A stretch of 64,000 nucleotides of DNA from an uncultured Prevotella sp. (GCA_900314935.1 OMXE01000003.1:90705-154704), one strand, 5' to 3'; numbered from the stretch's first letter, positions 16,194-25,542 are shown. Translations and numbers: made by a program. Notes: a model not told the origin generated them from the sequence alone.

Positions 16194-17579
16194 ATGAACA
16201 AACGTGTTGCAGACTTCATTAAAAAGCACCAGTTGCTCCAACAGAAAGAGCATTACCTCGTGGCTTTGTCGGGAGGTGCAGACAGCGTTTGTCTTCTTTT
16301 GATACTCAAACAATTAGGTTATTCTGTTGAAGCAGTTCATTGTAACTTCAACCTACGTGGCGAGGAGGCTAAACGTGACGAGCTATTCTGCGTCTCTCTC
16401 TGCGAAGAGCAGCATATTCCCTTGCATCGTATTCACTTTGATACACGTGAATATGCATCGTCGCATCACGTCAGTGTGGAGATGGCGGCACGTGAGTTAC
16501 GCTACCGTTATTTCGCACAGCTTTGTCAGGATCTCTCAGCTGCCGCTGTTTGTGTAGCACATCATCAAGACGACACAGTGGAAACAGTTCTGATGAATCT
16601 TTTGCGAGGAACAGGTATTCACGGTCTTGCAGGTATTCAGCCAGTAAGTTACCTAAAGACTATGTCGAAACCTTTTCCTGCTCCGCTCACTGTGGTACGC
16701 CCCTTACTTTGTCTTTCTCGTTCAGACATTGAGCAGTATTTGGAAAATATTGGACAGTTGTATATGACTGACAGTACCAATCTGCATGCTGATGAGACAC
16801 TCAGGAACAAGTTGCGCTTGGAGGTAATCCCCCTTCTTCAACAGGTAACACCATCGGTCAAGGAAAATATCGCTCAGTCTGCCTGGTATATCCAGGAGGC
16901 AGGGAAGGTGTTCGATGAGGCTATGAAAGAACATGTTGCCAAAGTGATGAACGGTAATTGTATCTCTATCAAGTTACTGAAGACCACACCCTCGCCGGAA
17001 TATGTCTTATATACGATTCTGAAAGATTACGGTTTCTCGTCTCCGCAGGTGGAGCAGATGGGTGAAAGACTGGATGCTGGTTCGGGAACGGTATTTTGTT
17101 CTTCTACACATGAAGTGCTGATCGACCGCGAGGAACTGATTATTGAACCGTTGTATAAGCCAGTGAAGCCGATGCAGATTCCAGAAACAGGAACGTATCT
17201 CTATCATGGCGCCTCCAGTGGAATGGATACAGACGAGGATTCTACCATGCGTTTCCGATTCTCGTTTGCGGAGATGAACATGAGTGAAATCCCTCATGAT
17301 AAGCGCATAGCGTGTCTGGATGCAGCTGCAGTGACTTTCCCGCTAACGATTCGTCCTGTACAACAGGGCGACCGCTTCGTTCCTTTTGGTATGAAGGGTA
17401 GTAAACTTGTTTCCGATTATCTAACCGACCGTAAGTATTCGCTGTTCGATAAACGTCGGCAACTGGTGGTTACAGATAGCTCAAACCGCATTGTATGGTT
17501 GGTTAATGAACGACCAGATAATCGGTTCTGCGTCACTAACCACACTGAACGTGTACTGCAAATCACCGTTACTCCCTAA
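16194..17579 (+). CDS. tilS: tRNA(Ile)-lysidine synthetase
   Basis: The 461-residue protein carries the ATP-pyrophosphatase P-loop SGGADS near residue 26, the FNLRGEEAKRDE segment and the HHQDDTVETVLMNLLRGTGIHGL motif typical of TilS. C-terminal TilS domains (about 250-455, with DRFVPFGMKGSKLVSDYL) follow. The enzyme converts C34 of tRNA-Ile(CAU) to lysidine so it reads AUA, an essential function. ATG 16194 is preferred to a TTG nine bases earlier. It follows rlmI closely and probably shares its transcript. Confidence 0.95.
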   Translation: MNKRVADFIKKHQLLQQKEHYLVALSGGADSVCLLLILKQLGYSVEAVHCNFNLRGEEAKRDELFCVSLCEEQHIPLHRIHFDTREYASSHHVSVEMAARELRYRYFAQLCQDLSAAAVCVAHHQDDTVETVLMNLLRGTGIHGLAGIQPVSYLKTMSKPFPAPLTVVRPLLCLSRSDIEQYLENIGQLYMTDSTNLHADETLRNKLRLEVIPLLQQVTPSVKENIAQSAWYIQEAGKVFDEAMKEHVAKVMNGNCISIKLLKTTPSPEYVLYTILKDYGFSSPQVEQMGERLDAGSGTVFCSSTHEVLIDREELIIEPLYKPVKPMQIPETGTYLYHGASSGMDTDEDSTMRFRFSFAEMNMSEIPHDKRIACLDAAAVTFPLTIRPVQQGDRFVPFGMKGSKLVSDYLTDRKYSLFDKRRQLVVTDSSNRIVWLVNERPDNRFCVTNHTERVLQITVTP

Positions 17580-17590
17580 CTGATATAATA

Positions 17591-17671
17591 TTCCCATCAT
17601 GGGAATGAAATGTTCCCATGGTGGGAATAAAGTGTTCCCAAGGTGGGAATAAAATGTTCCCACGCTGGGAA
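17591..17671. repeat. 22-bp period array B (TTCCCA-N3-TGGGAA, 4 copies)
   Basis: Dyads begin at 17591, 17613, 17635 and 17657, exactly 22 bp apart. The arms TTCCCA/TGGGAA are invariant and the three central bases vary (TCA, TGG, AGG, CGC). The 7-bp spacers are A/T-rich. The array fills the convergent gap between tilS and thrC. The same dyad with the same period recurs at 34879-34960. Confidence 0.93.
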
Positions 17672-17688
17672 TAATTATTATTACCTAA

Positions 17689-19044
17689 TTAAGCTTGGTT
17701 CAGGAGGTATGATTTGAAGTCGGAGAAATCCTTCGACATAGGTACGCTCTGCTTCTCTCCCTCCATGAAGGCAGCAAGACGGGCAGGTATCTCCACGTCG
17801 ATTCCGAGGATATCATCCACCTTCTCCTTGAACTTCGCAGGATGAGCCGTCTCACAGAACACACCGATCTCACCCTCTTGCAGTCCGTCAACCAACGCCT
17901 GATAGCCACAAGCACCATGCGGATCGAGGATATATCCTGTTTCCTCATAGCACTGGCGCATCGTCTCCTTGATCTGCTCATCGCTGTATGTAGCACCGCT
18001 GATGAGTGAGGTGATGGCAGCATGGGTCTCTTCAGGAGTGCGAGCTCCGTTCTTTGAGTAGAGGTTGAGGATACGGGCAAAGTTGGAAGGATCGCCTACA
18101 TCCATGGCATTGGCGAGTGTCTGTACCGATGCCTTGGGGTTATACTGACCGGTCTGCAAGTAGTTGTAGAACACATCATTGGCATTGTTGGCCGCGATGA
18201 AGCGTTTCACGGGCAGACCCATCTCATGACCGAAGAGGGCGGAGCAGATGTTACCAAAGTTACCTGAAGGTACGCACATCACGAGTTGATCGGTCTTTCC
18301 CAATGCCTTCATTCTGGCATAAGCATTGAAATAATAGAATGCCTGCGGGAGGAAACGGGCCACATTGATGCTGTTGGCTGAGGTCAACATCATATGGTTG
18401 TTCAGTTCCTCATCCATAAAGGCGTTCTTCACCAATGCCTGACAGTCGTCAAACACGCCATCCACCTCAATGGCCGTGATGTTCTTGCCCAAGGTAGTGA
18501 ACTGACATTCCTGAATAGGACTCACCTTTCCTTTGGGGTAGAGCACATATACATGTATGCCCTCAACGCCGAGGAAGCCATTAGCCACGGCAGAACCTGT
18601 GTCGCCACTGGTAGCAACGAGTACGTTGATGGTTTTAGAACTAGTATCGCTAGTACGACTAGTATCGCTAGTACTACTAGTAAAATATCTCAGCAAGCGT
18701 GCCATGAACCGCGCACCCACATCCTTGAAGGCGAGGGTTGGTCCGTGGAACAGCTCCAAGGAATAGATACTATCCGTTACCTTCACCACTGGGCAGTCGA
18801 ACGGCAGCGTATCATACACCAGTTCCTGCAGGGCGTCTAAGTCAACATCTTCTCCAAAGAAGGCACTGGCCACATTGTAGGCAATGTCACGGAACGACAT
18901 CTCCTGGATATGGTCGAAGAACTCCTTCGGCAACTGATGGATCTTTTCTGGCATATACAGACCGCGGTCTTCTGCCAGACCTTTTACTACCGCCTTCTGC
19001 AAATCGGCGATGGGAGCTTTCCCGTTGGTACTATAGTATTGCAT
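17689..19044 (-). CDS. thrC: Threonine synthase
   Basis: The 451-residue PLP enzyme converts O-phosphohomoserine to threonine. It shows the PLP-lysine motif GPTLAFKDVGARF, the ATSGDTGSAVANG phosphate-binding loop and the N-terminal YYSTNGKAPIADLQKAV. Between LLRYF and INVLVATSGDTG it carries an extra low-complexity segment rich in S, T and D, encoded by an 18-bp repeat at 18640-18682. The fold motifs on both sides are intact, so the enzyme is probably active. It is the last gene of thrA-apgM-thrC. Confidence 0.95.
   Translation of the reverse strand: MQYYSTNGKAPIADLQKAVVKGLAEDRGLYMPEKIHQLPKEFFDHIQEMSFRDIAYNVASAFFGEDVDLDALQELVYDTLPFDCPVVKVTDSIYSLELFHGPTLAFKDVGARFMARLLRYFTSSTSDTSRTSDTSSKTINVLVATSGDTGSAVANGFLGVEGIHVYVLYPKGKVSPIQECQFTTLGKNITAIEVDGVFDDCQALVKNAFMDEELNNHMMLTSANSINVARFLPQAFYYFNAYARMKALGKTDQLVMCVPSGNFGNICSALFGHEMGLPVKRFIAANNANDVFYNYLQTGQYNPKASVQTLANAMDVGDPSNFARILNLYSKNGARTPEETHAAITSLISGATYSDEQIKETMRQCYEETGYILDPHGACGYQALVDGLQEGEIGVFCETAHPAKFKEKVDDILGIDVEIPARLAAFMEGEKQSVPMSKDFSDFKSYLLNQA
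18640..18682. repeat. In-frame 9/18-bp repeat inside thrC
   Basis: ACTAGTATCGCTAGTACG at 18640 is repeated at 18658 (last base T instead of G), and ACTAGT follows at 18676. The unit is two related 9-mers with the core CTAGTA. It stays in frame and encodes a T/S/D-rich insertion. Confidence 0.9.
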
Positions 19045-19046
19045 AG

Positions 19047-19080
19047 ACTTTACACTTTAAACTTTGAACATGGAACTTTA
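19047..19080. repeat. Heptad array between apgM and thrC
   Basis: Successive 7-mers ACTTTAC, ACTTTAA, ACTTTGA, ACATGGA, ACTTTA fill the whole apgM-thrC junction and run into the apgM stop codon. A related heptad run, of similar sequence in reverse complement, is at 60817-60844. Confidence 0.8.
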
Positions 19081-20343
19081 TGAGATGCTCATGAGGGTTT
19101 GCATGAACTCATTGAGTTTGAGAAGACCGTAGGAGCCAGTAACGCACGAAACCTCGTCGTATTGCTGTACGCTATCTGGCTCAATACCTCTGTGCCAGAT
19201 CAAGAACGGAACGGGCTGTCCTACGTGGATACGCATTTCTACAGGAGTAAGATGATCGGGTAGAACGGCAATGCATACCGGCTCATCCCATGTGCTCACC
19301 TCTTTATATATGGGGGCGATGAGTCGCTGGTCAAGATACTCGATGGTCTTGAGCTTCAGCTCCAGGTCACCATCATGTCCTGCCTCATCACTCGCTTCCA
19401 CATGAACGAACACGAAGTCGTCGGTTTTCAGTGCCTCAATGGCAGCCTGAGCCTTTCCCTCGTAGTTCGTGTCAGCCAGTCCTGTGGCTCCTTCCACCTC
19501 AACGATCTTCAGTCCTGCATAATGACCGATACCTCTTATCAAATCAACGGCAGAGATTACTGTTCCTGATTTCACCTGAGGATACTGCTGCATCAGTGTT
19601 TCCATGGAAGGGCGATAGCCGCCGCTCCATGGCCAGATGCTGTTCGCCTGACGTTCGCCACGCTTGGCACGCTCGACATTAAAGGGATGCTTTGCTAGTA
19701 GCTCCTGCGATTTCAGAATGAGTTCATTGATGAGATCGGCAGTTTCTTGCGGAGAGAGTCTTTTCGCGGAATCCGTATTCTCGGTTGCTTCCGGTTTCAC
19801 CAACAGCGGGCGCCATTCTTCGTTTGGATGATCATGGGGTGGGGCACAGACGATATGTTTGTTTCCTCCTTTGATCACCAGTAGATGACGATACTGAATA
19901 CCTGTAATGAACTTCACCCGTTCGCAGCCCTCTCTTTCGTTGATGGGCTTGGCCAGTTTTTCGTTCAGATACTTGATCAGTACATCAGCATCTTGTGTCT
20001 CCAAGTTTCCTCCATTATGTGTGATGATCTTGCCGTCTTGCAATGTGATGATATTACAGCGAATGGCAAAGTCATCATCGGCCATCTCGTAGCCAATAGA
20101 TGCAGCCTCCAAGGGTCCACGACCTTCATATACTTTATTCAGGTCGTAGCCGAGAATGGCGGTGTTGGCCACCTCTGATCCAGGAGGGAAACCTTCGGGA
20201 ACGGTAATCAACCGTCCGCACCTACCTTCCTTTGCCAGCTGATCCATCATCGGCTTATGGGCGTATTGCAAGAGTGTCTTCCCACCGAGACGCTCGACAG
20301 GAAGATCGGCCATTCCGTCACCAAGAATAATGATGTGTTTCAT
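19078..20343 (-). CDS. apgM: ApgM-family (archaeal-type cofactor-independent phosphoglycerate mutase-like) protein, candidate homoserine kinase
   Basis: The 421-residue protein belongs to the alkaline-phosphatase-like metalloenzyme superfamily, archaeal iPGM branch. Motifs include IIILGDGMADLP with the metal-binding Asp, NTAILGYD, EASDEAGHDGD and VLPDHLTPVEMRIH. ApgM proteins interconvert 3- and 2-phosphoglycerate. Here the gene lies between thrA and thrC where a homoserine kinase is needed, and no GHMP-type thrB is in the window. The same arrangement is common in Bacteroides, and ApgM-like proteins have been proposed to serve as homoserine kinase. That role is inference from context. ATG 20343 is chosen because the family starts at MKHIIIL. 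Confidence 0.85.
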   Translation of the reverse strand: MKHIIILGDGMADLPVERLGGKTLLQYAHKPMMDQLAKEGRCGRLITVPEGFPPGSEVANTAILGYDLNKVYEGRGPLEAASIGYEMADDDFAIRCNIITLQDGKIITHNGGNLETQDADVLIKYLNEKLAKPINEREGCERVKFITGIQYRHLLVIKGGNKHIVCAPPHDHPNEEWRPLLVKPEATENTDSAKRLSPQETADLINELILKSQELLAKHPFNVERAKRGERQANSIWPWSGGYRPSMETLMQQYPQVKSGTVISAVDLIRGIGHYAGLKIVEVEGATGLADTNYEGKAQAAIEALKTDDFVFVHVEASDEAGHDGDLELKLKTIEYLDQRLIAPIYKEVSTWDEPVCIAVLPDHLTPVEMRIHVGQPVPFLIWHRGIEPDSVQQYDEVSCVTGSYGLLKLNEFMQTLMSIS

Positions 20344-20350
20344 TGTTGAT

Positions 20351-20395
20351 GGGCTTAATGGGCTAAATAGGCTTAATGTGGTTAATGGGTTAGAT
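20351..20395. repeat. 9-bp array between thrA and apgM
   Basis: Five consecutive 9-mers GGGCTTAAT, GGGCTAAAT, AGGCTTAAT, GTGGTTAAT and GGGTTAGAT fill the junction and overlap the thrA stop codon. Confidence 0.8.
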
Positions 20396-22864
20396 ATTGG
20401 CGATGGACATGATGTTAGCAAACACACCAGCGGCCGTTACGGCGGCACCAGCACCATAACCCTGAATCAGCATCGGGTACTCCTTGTAGCGCTCAGTGGT
20501 GAGCAGTACGATGTTGTTTGAGCCCTCCAGTCCGTAGAACGGATGACCGTAGGGAACCTCCTTCAGGGCAACGCTGGTCTTGAAGGACGACGGGTTATTC
20601 TCGTCAGCTTCCATCGTAGCCACGAAGCGCCAGCGCTTGTTCTCAGCCTCGAGCACCTTACGACGGGCTTCGAAGTCGGCATCCAGCTCAGGAAGCTTCT
20701 TCCAGAAATCCTCAATACTGCCCTCGAAATAGCTGTCGGGCACGAAGAGATGCTTCTCCACATCCTCCTGTTCCACCTGATAGCCAGCTTCACGTGTCAG
20801 GATCACCAGCTTACGGATTACGTCCGTACCACTGAGGTCGATACGCGGGTCGGGTTCAGAGTAACGCTCTTCCTTGGCGCGACGCACCGTTTCCGAGAAT
20901 GGCACATCGGCAGCAATCTCGTTGAAGATGAAATTCAGCGTACCAGAGAGGATAGCCTCAATCTTCAGGATCTTATCACCCGAGTTACACAGGTCGTTGA
21001 TCGTACCGATAATCGGCAGTCCGGCGCCCACATTAGTCTCATAGCGGAACCATACACCACGGTCACGAGCCGTCTGACGCAGCTTGATATAGCTGTTATA
21101 GTCGCTGGAAGCAGCAATCTTATTGGCTGCAACAACTGATATATTATGCTCTAAGAATGTCTGGTAGAGTTGGGCAATCTGTCGACTGGCGGTACAATCT
21201 ACGAAGACAGAGTTGAAGATATTCATCTTCACAATCTCGTCGCGCATGTGCTCCGTATTGGCAGCAAAGCCAGCACGCAGTATCTTCTCGTAGTTGTCAA
21301 GGTCGATACCATCGCGGTCGAGCACGAAGTTATCCACATCCGAGATACCCACCACATTCAGTTTCAGGCGTCGTGACTGCATCAGGAACTGCTGCTGAGT
21401 GCGGATCTGTTCGAGCAGCATGCCGCCCACCGTACCAATACCGCAGATAAAGAGGTTCAGCACCTTGTATTCTGAAAGGAAGAACGAGTCGTGCAGCACG
21501 TTCAGCGACTTACGCAGGAAGCGTCCATCCACCACAAAAGAGATATTCGTCTCGGAAGCACCCTGAGCGCAGGCAATCACGCTGATACCTGAACGTCCCA
21601 GCGTACCAAACAGCTTACCCGCAATACCTGGGGTCTGTTTCATGTTCTCACCCACAATAGCAATGGTTGCCAAGCCGCTTTCCACCTGCATGGGGAACAT
21701 AGCACCGGTTTCAATCTCCTTGGCAAACTCAGCGTTGAGTGCTTCAGCTGCAGCCGCAGCATCCTCGTCACGCACACCGATAGAGGTGGAGTTCTCAGAA
21801 GATGCCTGAGATACCATGAACACGGAAATACCCTTGTTGGCCAGTGTGGTGAAGATACGACGGTTCACACCAATCACACCCACCATGGAAAGTCCGGTTA
21901 CGGTGATAAGTGATGTGCCCTTGATGCTGGAGATACCCTTGATGGGCTTGTTGTCATCATCGATCTTCTCCTTGATCAGTGTTCCCGGATGGTTGGGGTT
22001 AAAGGTGTTCTTAACCTTGATAGGGATATTCTTGATGCAAACGGGATAGATGGTAGGCGGATAGATTACCTTTGCACCGAAGTTACAAAGCTCCATCGCC
22101 TCCACGTACGACAGCTCGTTGATGGTATAAGCCGACTTGATCACCTTGGGATCGGCAGTCATGAAACCATCCACATCCGTCCAGATCTCCAGAATCTCTG
22201 CATCTAAAGAAGCTGCGATGATGGCTGCTGTATAGTCAGAACCACCTCGTCCGAGGTTGGTGGTCTCATGACTATCCCTGTCTCTTGCAATGAAGCCTGG
22301 TACTACGTAAACCGCTTTGTTATTGGGTGTAGTGTCCACCTGACTGAATGCTTCCTTTACCAGCTTCACGGTGAGATCAGCATCGAGCGTATGCTTACCG
22401 TTCTTCTTCTCCGTGCGGATAAAGTCGCGGGCATTCATGCGCACACCATTCTTAACCAGTGAGGCCACGATGTTTGAACTCAGACGCTCACCATAACTCA
22501 CAATAGCATCCAGTGTCTTACCACTCAGGTCGTGAATCAGGAACACACCATAATAGATACTCCTCAACTGTTCGAAGAGAGCATCCACCTTATTAAATAA
22601 ATCTACGCGTTTTTTGTTGTCGGTGATGATGGTGTCAATCATCTGATGATGGCGTGTGACCATCGCATCGAAATTGTCTTTCCACCGTTCGTCACCTTGG
22701 AGGGCAATCTTGGAGGTCGATATCAACTCGTCGGTGATGCCGTCTAATGCGCTTACTACTACTACGACAGGTTGCGTCCGAGCCTCTGCCTCTACAATTC
22801 TCTTTAAGCTCAAAATGCTTTTCACGGAACCTACGGACGTTCCGCCAAATTTCAAAACTTTCAT
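20390..22864 (-). CDS. thrA: Bifunctional aspartokinase/homoserine dehydrogenase
   Basis: The 824-residue protein fuses an N-terminal aspartokinase (KFGGTSVGS at residue 4, GRGGSDYTAA near 205), tandem ACT regulatory domains (about 320-465) and a C-terminal homoserine dehydrogenase (FICGIGTVGGMLLEQI near 470, NVGAGLPIIGTINDL). It catalyses the first and third steps from aspartate to homoserine. The ACT domains predict feedback inhibition by threonine. It is the first gene of the operon and is preceded by a short hairpin leader. Confidence 0.97.
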   Translation of the reverse strand: MKVLKFGGTSVGSVKSILSLKRIVEAEARTQPVVVVVSALDGITDELISTSKIALQGDERWKDNFDAMVTRHHQMIDTIITDNKKRVDLFNKVDALFEQLRSIYYGVFLIHDLSGKTLDAIVSYGERLSSNIVASLVKNGVRMNARDFIRTEKKNGKHTLDADLTVKLVKEAFSQVDTTPNNKAVYVVPGFIARDRDSHETTNLGRGGSDYTAAIIAASLDAEILEIWTDVDGFMTADPKVIKSAYTINELSYVEAMELCNFGAKVIYPPTIYPVCIKNIPIKVKNTFNPNHPGTLIKEKIDDDNKPIKGISSIKGTSLITVTGLSMVGVIGVNRRIFTTLANKGISVFMVSQASSENSTSIGVRDEDAAAAAEALNAEFAKEIETGAMFPMQVESGLATIAIVGENMKQTPGIAGKLFGTLGRSGISVIACAQGASETNISFVVDGRFLRKSLNVLHDSFFLSEYKVLNLFICGIGTVGGMLLEQIRTQQQFLMQSRRLKLNVVGISDVDNFVLDRDGIDLDNYEKILRAGFAANTEHMRDEIVKMNIFNSVFVDCTASRQIAQLYQTFLEHNISVVAANKIAASSDYNSYIKLRQTARDRGVWFRYETNVGAGLPIIGTINDLCNSGDKILKIEAILSGTLNFIFNEIAADVPFSETVRRAKEERYSEPDPRIDLSGTDVIRKLVILTREAGYQVEQEDVEKHLFVPDSYFEGSIEDFWKKLPELDADFEARRKVLEAENKRWRFVATMEADENNPSSFKTSVALKEVPYGHPFYGLEGSNNIVLLTTERYKEYPMLIQGYGAGAAVTAAGVFANIMSIANI

Positions 22865-22882
22865 TTCTGATTTAATAAGTTT

Positions 22883-22915
22883 GAGCGCCCTCTAACGGAT
22901 GAGGGTTGGTTGCTC
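22883..22915 (-). promoter_or_regulatory. Hairpin leader of the thr operon
   Basis: A nested hairpin lies 19 nt before the thrA ATG: outer stem GAGC/GCTC and inner stem CCCTC/GAGGG around an 8-nt loop. With the -7 element TACTTTTG (minus strand) at 22931-22938, the leader is only about 60 nt. No leader peptide rich in Thr codons is seen. Confidence 0.45.
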
Positions 22916-22930
22916 GATTTAATTCGGATG

Positions 22931-22938
22931 CAAAAGTA
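22931..22938 (-). promoter_or_regulatory. thrA promoter -7 element
   Basis: The minus strand reads TACTTTTG, divergent from the lepA promoter about 115 bp away. Confidence 0.6.
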
Positions 22939-23052
22939 GTAAGAATATTCCGAATAGACAACAAATTCCTTAAAAAAAAAATCAGTTGTCATTGAAAACG
23001 ACTTTCCTACACTTTTTTCTAAGGAAAGTGAAAATCTTTGAAGATATTTTTG

Positions 23053-23060
23053 TACCTTTG
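23053..23060 (+). promoter_or_regulatory. lepA promoter -7 element
   Basis: TACCTTTG lies 26 bp before ATG 23086. It overlaps the longer in-frame reading frame and so supports the shorter start. Confidence 0.65.
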
Positions 23061-23085
23061 TACTCGAATTCAGACAAAACAATTG

Positions 23086-24888
23086 ATGCAACATATAAGG
23101 AATTTCTGTATCATCGCGCATATTGACCATGGTAAATCTACCTTGGCCGACCGCTTGTTGGAATATACCAAGACGATCCAGATTACAGAGGGACAGATGC
23201 TGGATGATATGGATTTGGAGAAAGAACGAGGCATTACCATCAAGAGTCATGCTATTCAGATGGAATATGACTATCCCGGTGGCGACAAGGGAGTGGAGAA
23301 GGGTAGGTATGTACTGAACCTGATCGACACTCCGGGGCATGTTGACTTCTCGTATGAGGTTTCGCGAAGCATTGCTGCCTGCGAAGGAGCGCTGCTTGTG
23401 GTGGATGCTACTCAGGGAGTTCAGGCGCAGACCATCTCTAACCTGTACATGGCCATAGACCATGACCTGGAGATCATCCCCGTCATTAACAAGATAGACA
23501 TGCCCAGTGCCATGCCCGATGAGGTGGAGGATGAGATCGTAGAACTGATAGGGTGCGACCGTAAAGATATTATCCGCGCAAGTGGTAAGACCGGTGAAGG
23601 CGTGGAGGATGTGCTGAATGCTGTGGTGGAGCGAATCCCTTGTCCTAAGGGCGATCCCGAAGCACCATTGCAGGCACTTATCTTCGACTCCGTGTTTAAC
23701 TCCTTCCGCGGCATTATTGCCTATTTCAAGATTGAGAACGGTACCATTCGCAAAGGTGACAAGGTGAAGTTCTTCAATACGGGAATGGAATATGATGCTG
23801 ACGAGGTGGGTGTACTGAAGATGGACATGATTCCCCGTCAGCAGCTCAGTACGGGTGATGTGGGCTATATCATCAGCGGTATCAAGGACTCCAAAGAGGT
23901 AAAGGTGGGTGATACGATTACTCATATTGCCCGTCCTTGTCAGAAGGCCATTGAAGGTTTCCAAGAAGTGAAGCCCATGGTGTTCGCCGGTGTCTATCCC
24001 ATTGACCCTACCGACTACGAAAACCTGCGTGCTTCGCTGGAGAAGCTGCAACTGAATGATGCCTCCCTGACCTTCTCACCGGAGTCGTCAGTGGCGTTAG
24101 GATTCGGTTTCCGCTGTGGATTCCTCGGACTCCTGCACATGGAGATCATCCAGGAACGTCTCGACCGCGAGTTCGATATGGATGTGATTACGACAGTGCC
24201 GAACGTGTCGTATATGGTATATGACAAGCAGGGTGGGAGCAAGGAGGTGCATAATCCCTCAGGACTGCCCGACCAGACCATGATCGACCATATCGAAGAA
24301 CCGTATATCCGTGCCAGTATCATCACTGCAAGTACGTATATCGGACCGATCATGAAGCTCTGTCTTGACAAACGTGGTGAACTGATCAACCAGGAATATG
24401 TGAGCGGTAACCGTATCGAACTGCATTTCATGCTGCCGTTGGGAGAGATCGTTATCGACTTCTACGACAAGTTGAAGAGCATCTCCAAGGGATATGCATC
24501 GTTCGACTACCATATCGACAGCTACAGACCTTCACGACTCATCAAGCTGGATATCCTGCTCAACGGCGAACCGGTTGATGCGTTGTCAACGCTCACACAT
24601 GCCGATAATGCCGTGGCGTTTGGAAGAAGGATGTGCGAGAAGCTGAAGGAACTGATTCCACGACAGCAGTTCGATATTGCCATACAGGCAGCCATCGGGG
24701 CGAAGATCATTGCCCGCGAAACCGTCAAGCAGGTGCGTAAAGATGTGACGGCCAAGTGCTACGGCGGTGATGTGAGTCGTAAGCGTAAGCTGCTGGAGAA
24801 ACAGAAGAAAGGAAAGAAACGTATGAAACAGATCGGTAATGTGGAGGTACCTCAGAAAGCCTTCCTCGCCGTTCTGAAACTTGACTAA
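23086..24888 (+). CDS. lepA: Elongation factor 4 (LepA)
   Basis: The 600-residue GTPase begins [19 protein letters not shown] (G1) and has [14 protein letters not shown] (G3) and INKIDMPSA (G4). The LepA-specific C-terminal domain ends near [12 protein letters not shown]4 back-translocates or remodels stalled ribosomes, often under ionic stress. Length is standard. The stop is followed 28 bp later by the Crp/Fnr gene, so co-transcription is likely. Confidence 0.97.
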   Translation: MQHIRNFCIIAHIDHGKSTLADRLLEYTKTIQITEGQMLDDMDLEKERGITIKSHAIQMEYDYPGGDKGVEKGRYVLNLIDTPGHVDFSYEVSRSIAACEGALLVVDATQGVQAQTISNLYMAIDHDLEIIPVINKIDMPSAMPDEVEDEIVELIGCDRKDIIRASGKTGEGVEDVLNAVVERIPCPKGDPEAPLQALIFDSVFNSFRGIIAYFKIENGTIRKGDKVKFFNTGMEYDADEVGVLKMDMIPRQQLSTGDVGYIISGIKDSKEVKVGDTITHIARPCQKAIEGFQEVKPMVFAGVYPIDPTDYENLRASLEKLQLNDASLTFSPESSVALGFGFRCGFLGLLHMEIIQERLDREFDMDVITTVPNVSYMVYDKQGGSKEVHNPSGLPDQTMIDHIEEPYIRASIITASTYIGPIMKLCLDKRGELINQEYVSGNRIELHFMLPLGEIVIDFYDKLKSISKGYASFDYHIDSYRPSRLIKLDILLNGEPVDALSTLTHADNAVAFGRRMCEKLKELIPRQQFDIAIQAAIGAKIIARETVKQVRKDVTAKCYGGDVSRKRKLLEKQKKGKKRMKQIGNVEVPQKAFLAVLKLD

Positions 24889-24916
24889 TGTAACTATAAT
24901 CCTAAAGGAGGATAAA

Positions 24917-25513
24917 ATGAAAGAAATGTCAAACACTACACGAGACGTGGCGCGTGAATTGGCACGCAAATACAGTACGATGACGCACGATGAACTGGAC
25001 ATTCTTGAGAGCGTCTTGATCCCGAGGAAATACGCCAAGGGTGAGATGGTGCTGTCAGAGGGGGAAATATGTACCAGTATTATCTATATCGATAAAGGAT
25101 TGCTCAGGCAGTTCTATCTGAAAAACGGTAAGGAGGTAACGGAATACCTTGCCGTTGAGGGTAGTATTATGATGTCTATCGAGAGTCTGTTCAAGGAGGT
25201 CCCCTCTGTTCAGCAGATCGAAGCCATTGAACCAACCATTGTCTATGAGCTGCCTAAGAAAAGACTGGAAGAGGTGGCGTTGCACAATGTCAACATCCAG
25301 ATTCTGTATAGAAAGATTTTGGAGGAATCGCTGATTGTCTCACAGGTACATGCCGACCTCGTGCGTTTCGAGAGTGCTGAGAACCGTTACCGCAGGATGT
25401 GCAAGATCTCTCCGCAGATTGCCCTCAGGGCTCCCTTGCTGTTCATCGCCAGCTACCTGCAGATGACACCCGAAACCTTGAGTCGCGTAAGGAGTACCGT
25501 CTTACTCGACTAA
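24917..25513 (+). CDS. Crp/Fnr-family transcriptional regulator
   Basis: This 198-residue protein has an N-terminal cyclic-nucleotide-binding-like barrel (about 20-120, with YAKGEMVLSEGEICTSI and YIDKGLLRQFYL). A long dimerisation helix and a C-terminal winged helix ending LQMTPETLSRVRS follow. There are no cysteines in an Fnr Fe-S pattern, so it is not an oxygen sensor of the Fnr type; the ligand is unknown. Unusually for this genome the ATG is preceded by a full Shine-Dalgarno AAAGGAGG (24903-24910), which decides the start against an upstream ATG. It lies directly behind lepA. Confidence 0.85.
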   Translation: MKEMSNTTRDVARELARKYSTMTHDELDILESVLIPRKYAKGEMVLSEGEICTSIIYIDKGLLRQFYLKNGKEVTEYLAVEGSIMMSIESLFKEVPSVQQIEAIEPTIVYELPKKRLEEVALHNVNIQILYRKILEESLIVSQVHADLVRFESAENRYRRMCKISPQIALRAPLLFIASYLQMTPETLSRVRSTVLLD

Positions 25514-25542
25514 CTTGAAAAGGAGAAACTATTTGTTAGGGA

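Noticed and set aside
22861-24051. Minus-strand reading frame of 396 codons over lepA
   Set aside because: It is an antisense shadow of lepA with no recognisable domain and a composition unlike the neighbours.
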